Shown here piece by piece: positions 27,168 to 34,901 of a stretch of 64,000 nt of DNA. The notes beneath the pieces were generated by a model. That model made no database searches. It had not been told where the DNA came from and saw only the letters and a list, made by a program, of their open reading frames with translations. Both the position numbers and the translations under genes were made by a program. Where the stretch lies: contig CATOSB010000011.1 of the NCBI GenBank assembly GCA_951812305.1, positions 248,001 through 312,000 on the forward strand. Direction: 5' to 3'. The first letter of the stretch is position 1. Each line of letters opens with the position of its first letter. The DNA comes from an uncultured Paracoccaceae bacterium. GTDB taxonomy: Bacteria > Pseudomonadota > Alphaproteobacteria > Rhodobacterales > Rhodobacteraceae.

Positions 27168-27326
27168 TCAAAAGCCCAAATATGCAGCTTCGGGCCAGCC
27201 AGGCCCGATTTGCGTGGGATGCACTCCGTACTTCTTGGACAGTTCCGCCAGCGTCATCTCATCACGGATCGCTTCAAGCGCGACCTTGGCCTTAAACTCT
27301 GGCGAATGGTTCTTTCGTTTTTTCAT
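27168..27326 (-). pseudogene. IS3 family OrfA, N-terminal remnant
   Basis: From an ATG at 27326 the frame reads [20 protein letters not shown] followed by [16 protein letters not shown], the helix-turn-helix start of IS3-type OrfA. Unrelated sequence follows at PGWPEA and a stop. Only about 42 residues of the family remain. Confidence 0.75.
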
Positions 27327-27389
27327 TTCGGATCACTTCTTTCGTCATGCGATCCACCTTAACGACTGGTCTGAATTTCCGCGACCACC

Positions 27390-27782
27390 TCTATATGACT
27401 TGAATAGTTTGCGAAAGAACCGAATGGCGGCCTGTTTATTGCGCCGGGATTGGACGAGGATATCCAGCACGTCGCCCTTGCTGTCGACGGCGCGCCACAG
27501 CCAATATTTCTTGCCTTTCATCGGAAGGACGACTTCGTCCACGTACCATTTGTCCGTCACTTCGGGGCGATCCCGACGGATCACATTGGCATATTGCGAT
27601 CCAAATTTCGCAACCCAGGCGCGGATGGTCTCGTAACTGACCACCACACCGCGTGCGGCCAACAAGTCCTCGACATCGCGCAAACTCATGGGAAACCGAT
27701 GATAGGCCCAGACGGCGTATGAGATAATCCCGGGTGGGAAGCGATGGCCTGAAAAGGCGCCGGATTGCTTGGGTTTGGTCAT
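27390..27782 (-). pseudogene. IS6 family transposase, N-terminal part
   Basis: It starts at ATG 27782 (MTKPKQSGAFSGHRFPP) and has the helix-turn-helix (RDVEDLLAARGVVVSYETIR) and the first catalytic Asp in WYVDEVVLPMKGKKYWLWRA. It ends abruptly after FFRKLFKSY; the second Asp and the Glu of the DDE triad are absent, so it is not active. Confidence 0.85.
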
Positions 27783-27803
27783 AAGGATACCTACCGCCAA
27801 GTG

Positions 27804-27828
27804 AGTGGCACCGCAACTTGACAATGCC
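27804..27828. repeat. Terminal inverted repeat of the IS6-type remnant
   Basis: Read inward it is GGCATTGTCAAGTTGCGGTG and CCACT, 22 bp upstream of the IS6 transposase start. The first 15 bases equal the ends of the MITEs at 53343 and 54181. Confidence 0.65.
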
Positions 27829-27918
27829 GCCTAACAGCCACCATCCCCCCGTGCCAGAGCGCCTTCGCCAGACGGTTACTTTGTACGAGTCACAATAACC
27901 GCTTAGGTTGTTCCATTG

Positions 27919-27945
27919 AATGCCCTCCCACAACTTGACAATGCC
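27919..27945. repeat. Solo MITE end
   Basis: AATGCCCTCCCACAACTTGA with CAATGCC matches the end of the MITEs at 53343-53563 and 54181-54404. No second end is nearby; the intervening 27829-27918 shows no gene. Confidence 0.6.
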
Positions 27946-27963
27946 GTTCGAACAGGTGAACTA

Positions 27964-28116
27964 CTAGCTTGGGACATCTATCACAGTAGATAAGTACGTA
28001 GTAATAAAATCCCGGAGAATATCGGCGGGGTCTTCGGTCGTTTGATGCTTGGCCAAGTATTCGCGAAAGTCTTCTATAAATCCGTCTGGATCGTACGCTA
28101 GTCCCTCGCTTCGCAT
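27964..28116 (-). CDS. Small hypothetical protein (50 aa)
   Basis: From an ATG at 28116: MRSEGLAYDPDGFIEDFREY and LAKHQTTEDPADILRDFITT, then LSTVIDVPS and two stops. The composition is normal for a soluble helical protein, and this frame is more protein-like than the longer overlapping frame on the same strand. It could be a real small gene or the 3' end of a truncated one. Family not recognised. Confidence 0.35.
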   Translation of the reverse strand: MRSEGLAYDPDGFIEDFREYLAKHQTTEDPADILRDFITTYLSTVIDVPS

Positions 28117-28176
28117 GATTTGACGTTGTGATATTTTTCTGAATCACTCTGCTATAGATTTTGGGAGGGTATTGAG

Positions 28177-28650
28177 ATGTCAAAATGTGGTCGTGCTGTG
28201 AAGTATGTTGTTCGACTGAATGCTGGTGAGCGGTTGCAGCTTGAGGATATGATCCGCACGGGTCGGCAGGCGGCGTATCGACTGCTCAAGGCGCGGATAT
28301 TGCTCAAGGCAGATGTATCTTCAGACAGTGGCGGCTGGGATGACGAGCGGATTGCAGAAGCTTTGGAGACCAGTGTTTCCACAGTATTCCGTACCCGCCG
28401 CCAGGTTGTGGAAGAAGGCCTTGAGGCGGCTCTGGGTCGCAAAAAGCAGAAGACCCCGTCCACGCCAGCAATCTTTGATGGAACCGCTGAGGCGAAGCTC
28501 ATTGCGTTGGCCTGTTCGGAACCACCGGAGGGTCACGCGCGCTGGTCTTTGCGTCTTCTGGAAACGCGCGTGGTCGAATTGGGCATCGTTGAAGCAGCCA
28601 GCGACAGCACGATCCATCGGGTGCTCAAAAAAACGCGCTCAAACCGCACA
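28177..28650 (+). pseudogene. IS630-like transposase, N-terminal domain, cut by IS66
   Basis: Starts MSKCGRAVKYVVRLNAGERL and carries the double helix-turn-helix of the ISRm-like IS630 subgroup (DDERIAEALETSVSTVFRTR) up to DSTIHRVLKKTRSNR. The IS66 end at 28651 interrupts it and the catalytic domain is not found on the far side. It is a third kind of IS630-type sequence in the window. Confidence 0.75.
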
Positions 28651-28660
28651 GTAAGCGGTG

Positions 28661-30277
28661 TCACCGCGCCCTGTCAAAGTTCCATGGCATGAGTTCGTCG
28701 ATGCGGGCTGCTGGATGGCCGGCAGCGATGGCTTCGAGGGTTGCCTTGAGATAGGCATAGGGCTCGACGTCGTTAAGCTTACAGGTTTCGATCAGGGAGG
28801 CGATACGCCCCCAGTTTCTGCCACCTTCGTCATGGCCCGCAAAGAGCGCGTTCTTACGATTGAGGGCAATCGGGCGGATGGTTCGCTCGACCACGTTGCT
28901 GTCCATCTCGATAGCGCCGTCGTCGAGAAAGAGCTTCAGTCCGTCCATGTGTTTGGCGATGTAGGAGAGCTTATCGCCGAGGCGTGATTTGGCCGAGATG
29001 CGGGAGCGGACGGTTTTGAGCCAAGTCTCGAATGCCTCGATCAGCGGCTTGGTCTTTTCCTGGCGAACAGCTTTGCGCTCGGCGGCGGGTTTTCCTCTAA
29101 TCTCAGCCTCGATCTTGTAGAACTCGGCAATCCGCCTGAGCCCATCCCCTGCAATGGGCGAGCCATCGCGGTCATGCACTTCCTTGAGCTTGCGCCGCGC
29201 ATGAGCCCAGCAATAGGCCAGTTTGACGGATCCTGAGTTACGGCCCGGTTTGGTCAGGGCATTATAACCCGTATAGCCATCCACCTGCAGCGTACCGCTG
29301 AAGCCGGTCAGGAACTCCGTTGCGTGTTTGCCGCCACGCCCATCGGCGTAACAGAACACAACACCCGGTGGGGCGGTGCCCCCGAAGGGCCGCTCATCGC
29401 GGGCAATGGCCCAGAGATACCCGGTCTTGGTTCTGCCGCGCCCCGGATCGAGCACCGGACAGCGCGTCTCATCAGCAAAGAGCTTGCTGGAAGATTTGAG
29501 ATCTTTGAACAGATGATCCACCACGGGAGCAAGATGGAAGGATATCCGGCCCATCCAGCCCGCAAGGGTGGAGCGGTGCAGATCAAGGCCGGATCGGGCA
29601 TAAATCTGCGCCTGCCGGAACAAGGGGCAGTGATCGGCGTACTTGGACACGGCCACCTGCGCCAATGTCCCCTCGGTAGGCAGGCCACCCTCGATCAGAT
29701 GTACCGGTGCAGGTGCCTGGGTCACGCCAGCGTCCTTGTTCGGACAGGCGTATTTGGGCCGGATGGTCACGATCACCCGCGCCTGGGCCGGAACAATATC
29801 CAGTCGTTCGGTGCGATCTTCGCCGATCCTGACCATCTCACCACAGCCGCAGGGGCATGTAATGCTGGCAGGCTCGATCACCTGTTCGATACGTTCCAGA
29901 TGATCCGGCAGGTTCCCAAGGTTGCGCTGCGCAGGTTTGCGCTTCTTGCGCGGTTTGGTCATCTCGATTGTTTCTGACTGCGCCTCGGCCTCGACTGTCG
30001 CGACCTCCAGATCTTCAAAAGCCAGTTGCCGTTCATCCGGGCTGAGCTTCTCGGAGCGTTTGCCATAGACCAGTTGGTGCAGTTCTTTGACAAAATGCTC
30101 CAGACGCGCGTTGATCGCCTCAAGTTCCGCGTTCTGCGTGGCGAGAGCGGCGTTGCTTTCTTCGAGTTCGGCAAACTGAGATGTTAGGTTTGAAGCGTCC
30201 TGCCGGGCCGCCAAAACAACCGCCCGCACCTCCGCGGGAAGGGCATCCAGATCAAGGGATTCAAGAGCGTCAGGCAT
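28661..30277 (-). CDS. IS66 transposase TnpC
   Basis: A 538-residue transposase: N-terminal coiled coil, zinc-binding CPCGCGE region, then the DDE domain with LFADETRCPVLD, LQVDGYTGYNAL and GAIEMDSNVVERTIRPIALN. It ends MPWNFDRAR. Full length for the family and uninterrupted. Confidence 0.92.
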   Translation of the reverse strand: MPDALESLDLDALPAEVRAVVLAARQDASNLTSQFAELEESNAALATQNAELEAINARLEHFVKELHQLVYGKRSEKLSPDERQLAFEDLEVATVEAEAQSETIEMTKPRKKRKPAQRNLGNLPDHLERIEQVIEPASITCPCGCGEMVRIGEDRTERLDIVPAQARVIVTIRPKYACPNKDAGVTQAPAPVHLIEGGLPTEGTLAQVAVSKYADHCPLFRQAQIYARSGLDLHRSTLAGWMGRISFHLAPVVDHLFKDLKSSSKLFADETRCPVLDPGRGRTKTGYLWAIARDERPFGGTAPPGVVFCYADGRGGKHATEFLTGFSGTLQVDGYTGYNALTKPGRNSGSVKLAYCWAHARRKLKEVHDRDGSPIAGDGLRRIAEFYKIEAEIRGKPAAERKAVRQEKTKPLIEAFETWLKTVRSRISAKSRLGDKLSYIAKHMDGLKLFLDDGAIEMDSNVVERTIRPIALNRKNALFAGHDEGGRNWGRIASLIETCKLNDVEPYAYLKATLEAIAAGHPAARIDELMPWNFDRAR

Positions 30278-30332
30278 GGCGTGTTCTTAGCAGATCAGGC
30301 CACGATTTACACCCTGTACATAAGGCTGAGAG

Positions 30333-30686
30333 TCACTCTGCCGCACCCGGTCGACGTGTCCGCCGCGCCGTCACCCGTCGCCAGTCCAGGCCCTCAAACA
30401 GGGCCTCAAATTGTGCCTTGGACAGCCGCATCACGCCATCATGGACCCTGGGCCAGGCGAACTTGCCCTGTTCCAGCCGCTTGTACGTCATCACCAGACC
30501 GGACCCATCCCAAAGCAGAACCTTGATGCGGTCTCCACGTTTGGCGCGGAACACGATAATTACGCCCGAGTGCGGATCAAGGCCCGGATCGCGTTCGGCA
30601 ACCGCCGCCAGCCCGTCATGGCCCTTCCTGAAATCCACCGGCCTGGTCGCAATCACAACCCGCACCGATTGAGACGGAACAATCAT
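30333..30686 (-). CDS. IS66 accessory protein TnpB (Orf2), copy B
   Basis: 117 residues, identical in sequence to the protein at 23852-24205 (VVIATRPVDFRKGHDGLAAV). It overlaps tnpA by 4 bp and lies 55 bp upstream of tnpC. Confidence 0.88.
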   Translation of the reverse strand: MIVPSQSVRVVIATRPVDFRKGHDGLAAVAERDPGLDPHSGVIIVFRAKRGDRIKVLLWDGSGLVMTYKRLEQGKFAWPRVHDGVMRLSKAQFEALFEGLDWRRVTARRTRRPGAAE

Positions 30687-31039
30687 CCCTGTCGCGCCAG
30701 GTGCCGCGCAACATTCGCGATCCGTTTTGTGGCCGTGCTTTTGGGCAACCGGACAGTGACAGATCCCGCGATGATCTCAATACCGTCAAAGGGCGAAGGC
30801 GGTGGTGTCGCAAGCACTGCGATCTCTGCAAAACCAGACGTCTGACCCTCGTCACGCGCGACCTTGCGCCGGGCCGTCGTGCGCCATGTCGATAACCGCG
30901 TCGCCGACATACCGTGTTTGCGAGCCACACCCGCAACCGTCGCGCCTGGCGCATACGTCTCGGCCACAATCGCCGCACGCTCCGCCGCCGTCCGTAGTAC
31001 AGGCCTGCGACGCGAAACCTCCGCCCCATCATCCAACAT
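30683..31039 (-). CDS. IS66 accessory protein TnpA, copy B
   Basis: 118 residues; differs from copy A at a few positions (FDGIEII versus FDGVEII, TKRIANVA versus TKRIKDVA). Helix-turn-helix VAGVARKHGMSATRLSTWR. It starts at 31039 behind GGAGGTGATTTG. Confidence 0.85.
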   Translation of the reverse strand: MLDDGAEVSRRRPVLRTAAERAAIVAETYAPGATVAGVARKHGMSATRLSTWRTTARRKVARDEGQTSGFAEIAVLATPPPSPFDGIEIIAGSVTVRLPKSTATKRIANVARHLARQG

Positions 31040-31119
31040 CAAATCACCTCCAGATCATTGGAGACCAGCATCTCATATCAAACCGCAAGCCGATACCATG
31101 GGGCGCTCGCACCGGTTAC

Positions 31120-31448
31120 GGTATAAGACGCTCATCAAGGTCAAAAAATCCAGGCTGCCGCATAATAATCCTTCCGAAATCAGTGAATCACATCACCTTG
31201 CAAAATGGTAGGTTGTTCGAGGTGTCCAACTATTGGCAGCGAAGAGCAGTATCCCACTGTTGGGAGTGAGCGGAGACCAATACCGCCAGCACGCTGGGTC
31301 CCATCCCTTTCAACATCAGTCCTATTTGGAGGCCCTGAGAAAGTCCGGTGGACCGATCGTGCGAATGGGCACCGCCGTTGCCGCAGCCGTCGATCCGACG
31401 GGCCGTATCCTCTATCCCCCTGCACTTCAGAACACGTCCTGCATGCGG
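31120..31448. other. Intergenic between IS66 and the helicase gene
   Basis: No convincing gene. The stretch CCAACTATTGGCAGCGAAGA is followed after a few bases by a related CCCACTGTTGGGAGTGAGCG, a diverged direct repeat of about 20 bp. Open frames here lack family features. Confidence 0.4.
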
Positions 31449-34400
31449 CTAGTGTTCGCCGACTCCTTCCGAGAAGAAAGCTACAGCAATCCGAGACGCA
31501 ATTTCCGGTTCTTGCCGCGCGGTCAGCCGGTCAGCTTCCTGCCGTACTGCAAGCATCTTCTTACGGATATCTTCGCGGTTCAGGTAGTCGGCTTCAAGCC
31601 TCTGAAGAACTTGCTCTAGCGCGATATAACCTTTTGGAATTCCGTCATACGCAAAACTTGTTCGCACTTCGTGCTTCACTTGTTCCCAGAACGGGTCAAT
31701 CAGTCTGGCCCAACTTTCACATATCATTTCGAGAGCTTGAAGCGAAAGGTGACCAAAGAGCTCTTGGTCGCTCAGACCGACATCATCCCCGTCAGAACGT
31801 TCGACGTCATGCCGCCGGAGAAAGGCGGCGAGCGCCTTCAACAGGCTCTCGAGGCGCGACGGGCGCAAGTCCCACTCAGTCAACGCATCGACGTGTGATG
31901 CCAATGCAGCCAATGCGGCCGTGATGCTCTCACGGCTAGGGGATTCATCTTCAATGCCCAGGCTTTTGGTCCGCTCGTAGGCCTCTTCGAGTAGCTGCGC
32001 GCAGGTAATTTGGTCGCGAATAATCTCGGCGCCTTCGGAACCATTCTGTCGGATCATCAGGAGACGGGGCGGTAGGAAGCTATCTCGGTCGTCAGTCCCC
32101 TTCAGGTGCAGCATTGTAAATGCTTCTCTGCCCGACAACAATGCGAGCTCAGCCCCCCAAGTGCCCTGAATTTTTGCCTTTGAAACATCAGCGAGGCGAG
32201 ATGGGGTAATGCTTTTTGATAGGCGAGAAAGTAGATCATGGAAATTATTAGCGCGCAGAACCCGCGGCGCACACAAATAGGAAATCACGCTTTCAAGAAT
32301 TGCCTCAGTGTCCTCCGTCTCAAGCTTGTCGATTACCTCAGTAAGTTCTTCACCCGATAACGCCCGATAGTTTGCAATTCTCTGAGCAATTTTCTCATCT
32401 GACGCGAAACGACCCACAGGGGTATCGACCAAATGATAGTTTACCTCGTCGAACTGGCTGTCGACCCTATCGATGCGCCCTAACCCTTGGATCAATTCTT
32501 TCAGGTTGGACGTAAGCCCAAGCAACACCAACGTATCCCCCGACTGAAGGTTAATCCCCTCCGCCATCTTGTAGGTCATGAAGACGGATGCAGGACCCTT
32601 TGGTGCTTTCCGTCCACCGGGCCGGAAGTAGGATTCGACGCTCTTGCCGTTGGCGATCCGCTCGAAAGAGCCGGCTTCTATCCCATACAGATCTGTGAGT
32701 GCACTGGTGTCCGCCTTTGGGCGATTGCCGACAACATAGTTGGTATGCAAACCTACTCTGGAAAGTTCTTCGGCAAAAATCTCGAGCGTGTCCGTGCGCT
32801 CGGCCAAGAAGACCACGCGATCCTTTCTTTCTTGAATTTCCGCGCAGGCACGATAGCGTTTTTTGTCGATGTCCCTGAGTGGCTTGGATGCCAGCAATGC
32901 GGTCAATGAATCGCATTTGGGTGTTAGCGCGTCCTCGGTAGAAAGGTCCTCAAACAATTCCATTTGACCGGGCATGCTTCTCTTCTTACGCACCGCGTTT
33001 CTGGCCTCGAAATCCCGAAGCCACTTCCCAATGACACCTTTCTCCATCTCCCACGCCGCCTGCGCCGAGTTCGCTCTCAGTATATTCAGCAGGTTACGAA
33101 TATAGAGCTGGTCTTGGGTATTCCGACGCGTGCTCGTATTGCCAAAGCGGCTGCGCTCCACAGCTGTAATTGTGGAGCCTGGTGCAAGTTCGCTGCAAAG
33201 CTGAGCAACCTCTTCAAGGCGCTCAATCTGAGCCTTTGTTGCGGCCATTGATTTTGGGCGCCCGTGGCTCTCGATGATCGGATATGCTTTTCTACCGGCT
33301 AGCTTGCCTTCGCCAACACAGTTTCTCTGTCTACGTGTCAGAAAGGGCGCCATCATACCTGATAATTCTCGCCTGGCATCTTGCGAAAGCGCGGTCTCCG
33401 GTCCGTTAATGGCCGTCAATTCGTCGACAAGCGCGAATTCTGCATCGGTTCGCCCCGCCTCGCGATCAAAGAGGCTGCCCATGCTCTCGATGTAGTCCGG
33501 CGTCATGAATATGGACGCCCTCTTTTCCTGCATATGCGACAGCCAATCAACGTCTCGATTTCCAAGGAGCGTGGCGCTCAAGCAGACATTCCAGCTCGGA
33601 GGGGCGAGTTCAATGGCAGAGGCACGCTGAGATGCCTGCTCAAAACCCGGGGTCACTGTGTGGCTCTCGTCGATAATCAAGAGACCAAATTGATCGAGAC
33701 GCAATCCATCTTGATCGTTGGCACCAACGCCCCGCAGGCTTTTCTTTGAAAGACTACTATTGGCGATGACCGTCAGAGCGTTTGTTTTGCTTTTTTGCCA
33801 ACTGGGAACGACTCTGGGCGGTGCGATTACGGCAGCATTTTTTCTCGTAACGTTATGAACTGGCGAGGATGGCACCACCCGGGCAAAAGTTTCTGTGAGT
33901 ACTTCGCCCAAATGACATCCGATTTCTGTCTTTCCTGATCCGGTCGGAGCTTCCACGAACGCGATGCCATGCTCATAAGTGATCGCCGCCGCCTCATATG
34001 TCAGCTCCTGTTGATAGTCGTAGAGCTTGTGGCCGGTGATTTCTGTGCGGTCGCCACTTAGCCAGGGTTCAAACCCTTTCTGCTCAACGATGGTGCGGGC
34101 CACGGCAAACTCAGCTGAAACTGGTCGAATGAGCTTGTCGAGGATTTCGAGAGCCTCTTTCGTCCAGTCCACGCTGGCTTCCCATATCTGCTCTGCAGCC
34201 TTCCGGCGCTCTTCCTGAAGTTCGTGCGAACCGGCGTCCAATCCATCGGCATACTCAATATTTCTATAGAGGCCAGAACGGGAGAAGTTCGCGGAACCGG
34301 CTACGGCTCCGAGCGGGCTAGACACGATTTTCGCGTGCATTCTCCGGTCGTCTGAAATGCCGTAGAGCTCTTTGGCCAAGGCAGGATCGAAAACACGAAG

Positions 34401-34841
34401 CTGTATCTTCCCTGAGGCGATTGCATCACGCGACAAAACTGCCATGAGATCAGAATGCTCTTCCACGCGTAGGCCAGATTGTTCGAGCCAGAAGAGACGC
34501 ATTTCTTCACTAACAGGGACCGACCGCCCGATACGTGAGGCATTGCCTGTATCGATCCCAAAGGCGATTCGAATTCTTATCTGCTCTGTTGGATCAGCTC
34601 TTCTAAGTTCAGGCACTTCGGTTAGCAAAATAGACAATGACGAAAGGAAGTCCTGATAACCCGTGGCGATTAGACAGTCGCCGGACTGGATGTGTGGCCG
34701 GTAGATATCAGCGACCGGATTATTGATGTTCGTTCCGACCGAATGGGAAGCAGGCGTCCGCTGCAATGGTACCCGCAATGGATCGGAGGCAGTGGGCAGC
34801 GTTCTTGGGCGCGCAAGCAGCCATTTTGGCAGGCTAATCAT
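31449..34841 (-). CDS. PLD-nuclease/superfamily II helicase fusion
   Basis: A protein of about 1130 residues. N-terminal phospholipase-D-like domain with an HKD-type motif (MHAKIVSSPLGAVAGSANFS, about residue 170). Then a helicase core: Walker A EAPTGSGKTEIG, Walker B LLIIDESHTV, motif III SATLLGN, and motif VI QGLGRIDRVDS. The long C-terminal part is unassigned. The layout resembles stand-alone defence or repair helicases with a PLD nuclease; I cannot name the family. The ATG at 34841, behind AGGATC, is preferred over an upstream GTG at 34874. It is the last gene of a three-gene operon, 60 bp after the ATPase. Confidence 0.8.
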   Translation of the reverse strand: MISLPKWLLARPRTLPTASDPLRVPLQRTPASHSVGTNINNPVADIYRPHIQSGDCLIATGYQDFLSSLSILLTEVPELRRADPTEQIRIRIAFGIDTGNASRIGRSVPVSEEMRLFWLEQSGLRVEEHSDLMAVLSRDAIASGKIQLRVFDPALAKELYGISDDRRMHAKIVSSPLGAVAGSANFSRSGLYRNIEYADGLDAGSHELQEERRKAAEQIWEASVDWTKEALEILDKLIRPVSAEFAVARTIVEQKGFEPWLSGDRTEITGHKLYDYQQELTYEAAAITYEHGIAFVEAPTGSGKTEIGCHLGEVLTETFARVVPSSPVHNVTRKNAAVIAPPRVVPSWQKSKTNALTVIANSSLSKKSLRGVGANDQDGLRLDQFGLLIIDESHTVTPGFEQASQRASAIELAPPSWNVCLSATLLGNRDVDWLSHMQEKRASIFMTPDYIESMGSLFDREAGRTDAEFALVDELTAINGPETALSQDARRELSGMMAPFLTRRQRNCVGEGKLAGRKAYPIIESHGRPKSMAATKAQIERLEEVAQLCSELAPGSTITAVERSRFGNTSTRRNTQDQLYIRNLLNILRANSAQAAWEMEKGVIGKWLRDFEARNAVRKKRSMPGQMELFEDLSTEDALTPKCDSLTALLASKPLRDIDKKRYRACAEIQERKDRVVFLAERTDTLEIFAEELSRVGLHTNYVVGNRPKADTSALTDLYGIEAGSFERIANGKSVESYFRPGGRKAPKGPASVFMTYKMAEGINLQSGDTLVLLGLTSNLKELIQGLGRIDRVDSQFDEVNYHLVDTPVGRFASDEKIAQRIANYRALSGEELTEVIDKLETEDTEAILESVISYLCAPRVLRANNFHDLLSRLSKSITPSRLADVSKAKIQGTWGAELALLSGREAFTMLHLKGTDDRDSFLPPRLLMIRQNGSEGAEIIRDQITCAQLLEEAYERTKSLGIEDESPSRESITAALAALASHVDALTEWDLRPSRLESLLKALAAFLRRHDVERSDGDDVGLSDQELFGHLSLQALEMICESWARLIDPFWEQVKHEVRTSFAYDGIPKGYIALEQVLQRLEADYLNREDIRKKMLAVRQEADRLTARQEPEIASRIAVAFFSEGVGEH

Positions 34842-34901
34842 ATAGATCCTGTTCGTACATTCAGAAAGGCGCACAGTAACATCAAGTCGGTTTCCAGCAC
34901 T

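Larger units (their letters stand above)
28651..31119 (-). mobile_element. IS66 element copy B, complete, 2469 bp
   Basis: The ends are GTAAGCGGTGTCACCGC at the left and, in reverse complement, GTAACCGGTGCGAGCGCC at the right. It carries tnpA, tnpB and a full tnpC. The 8-bp flanks (ACCGCACA and GGTATAAG) do not match, so the target duplication is missing. Confidence 0.88.
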
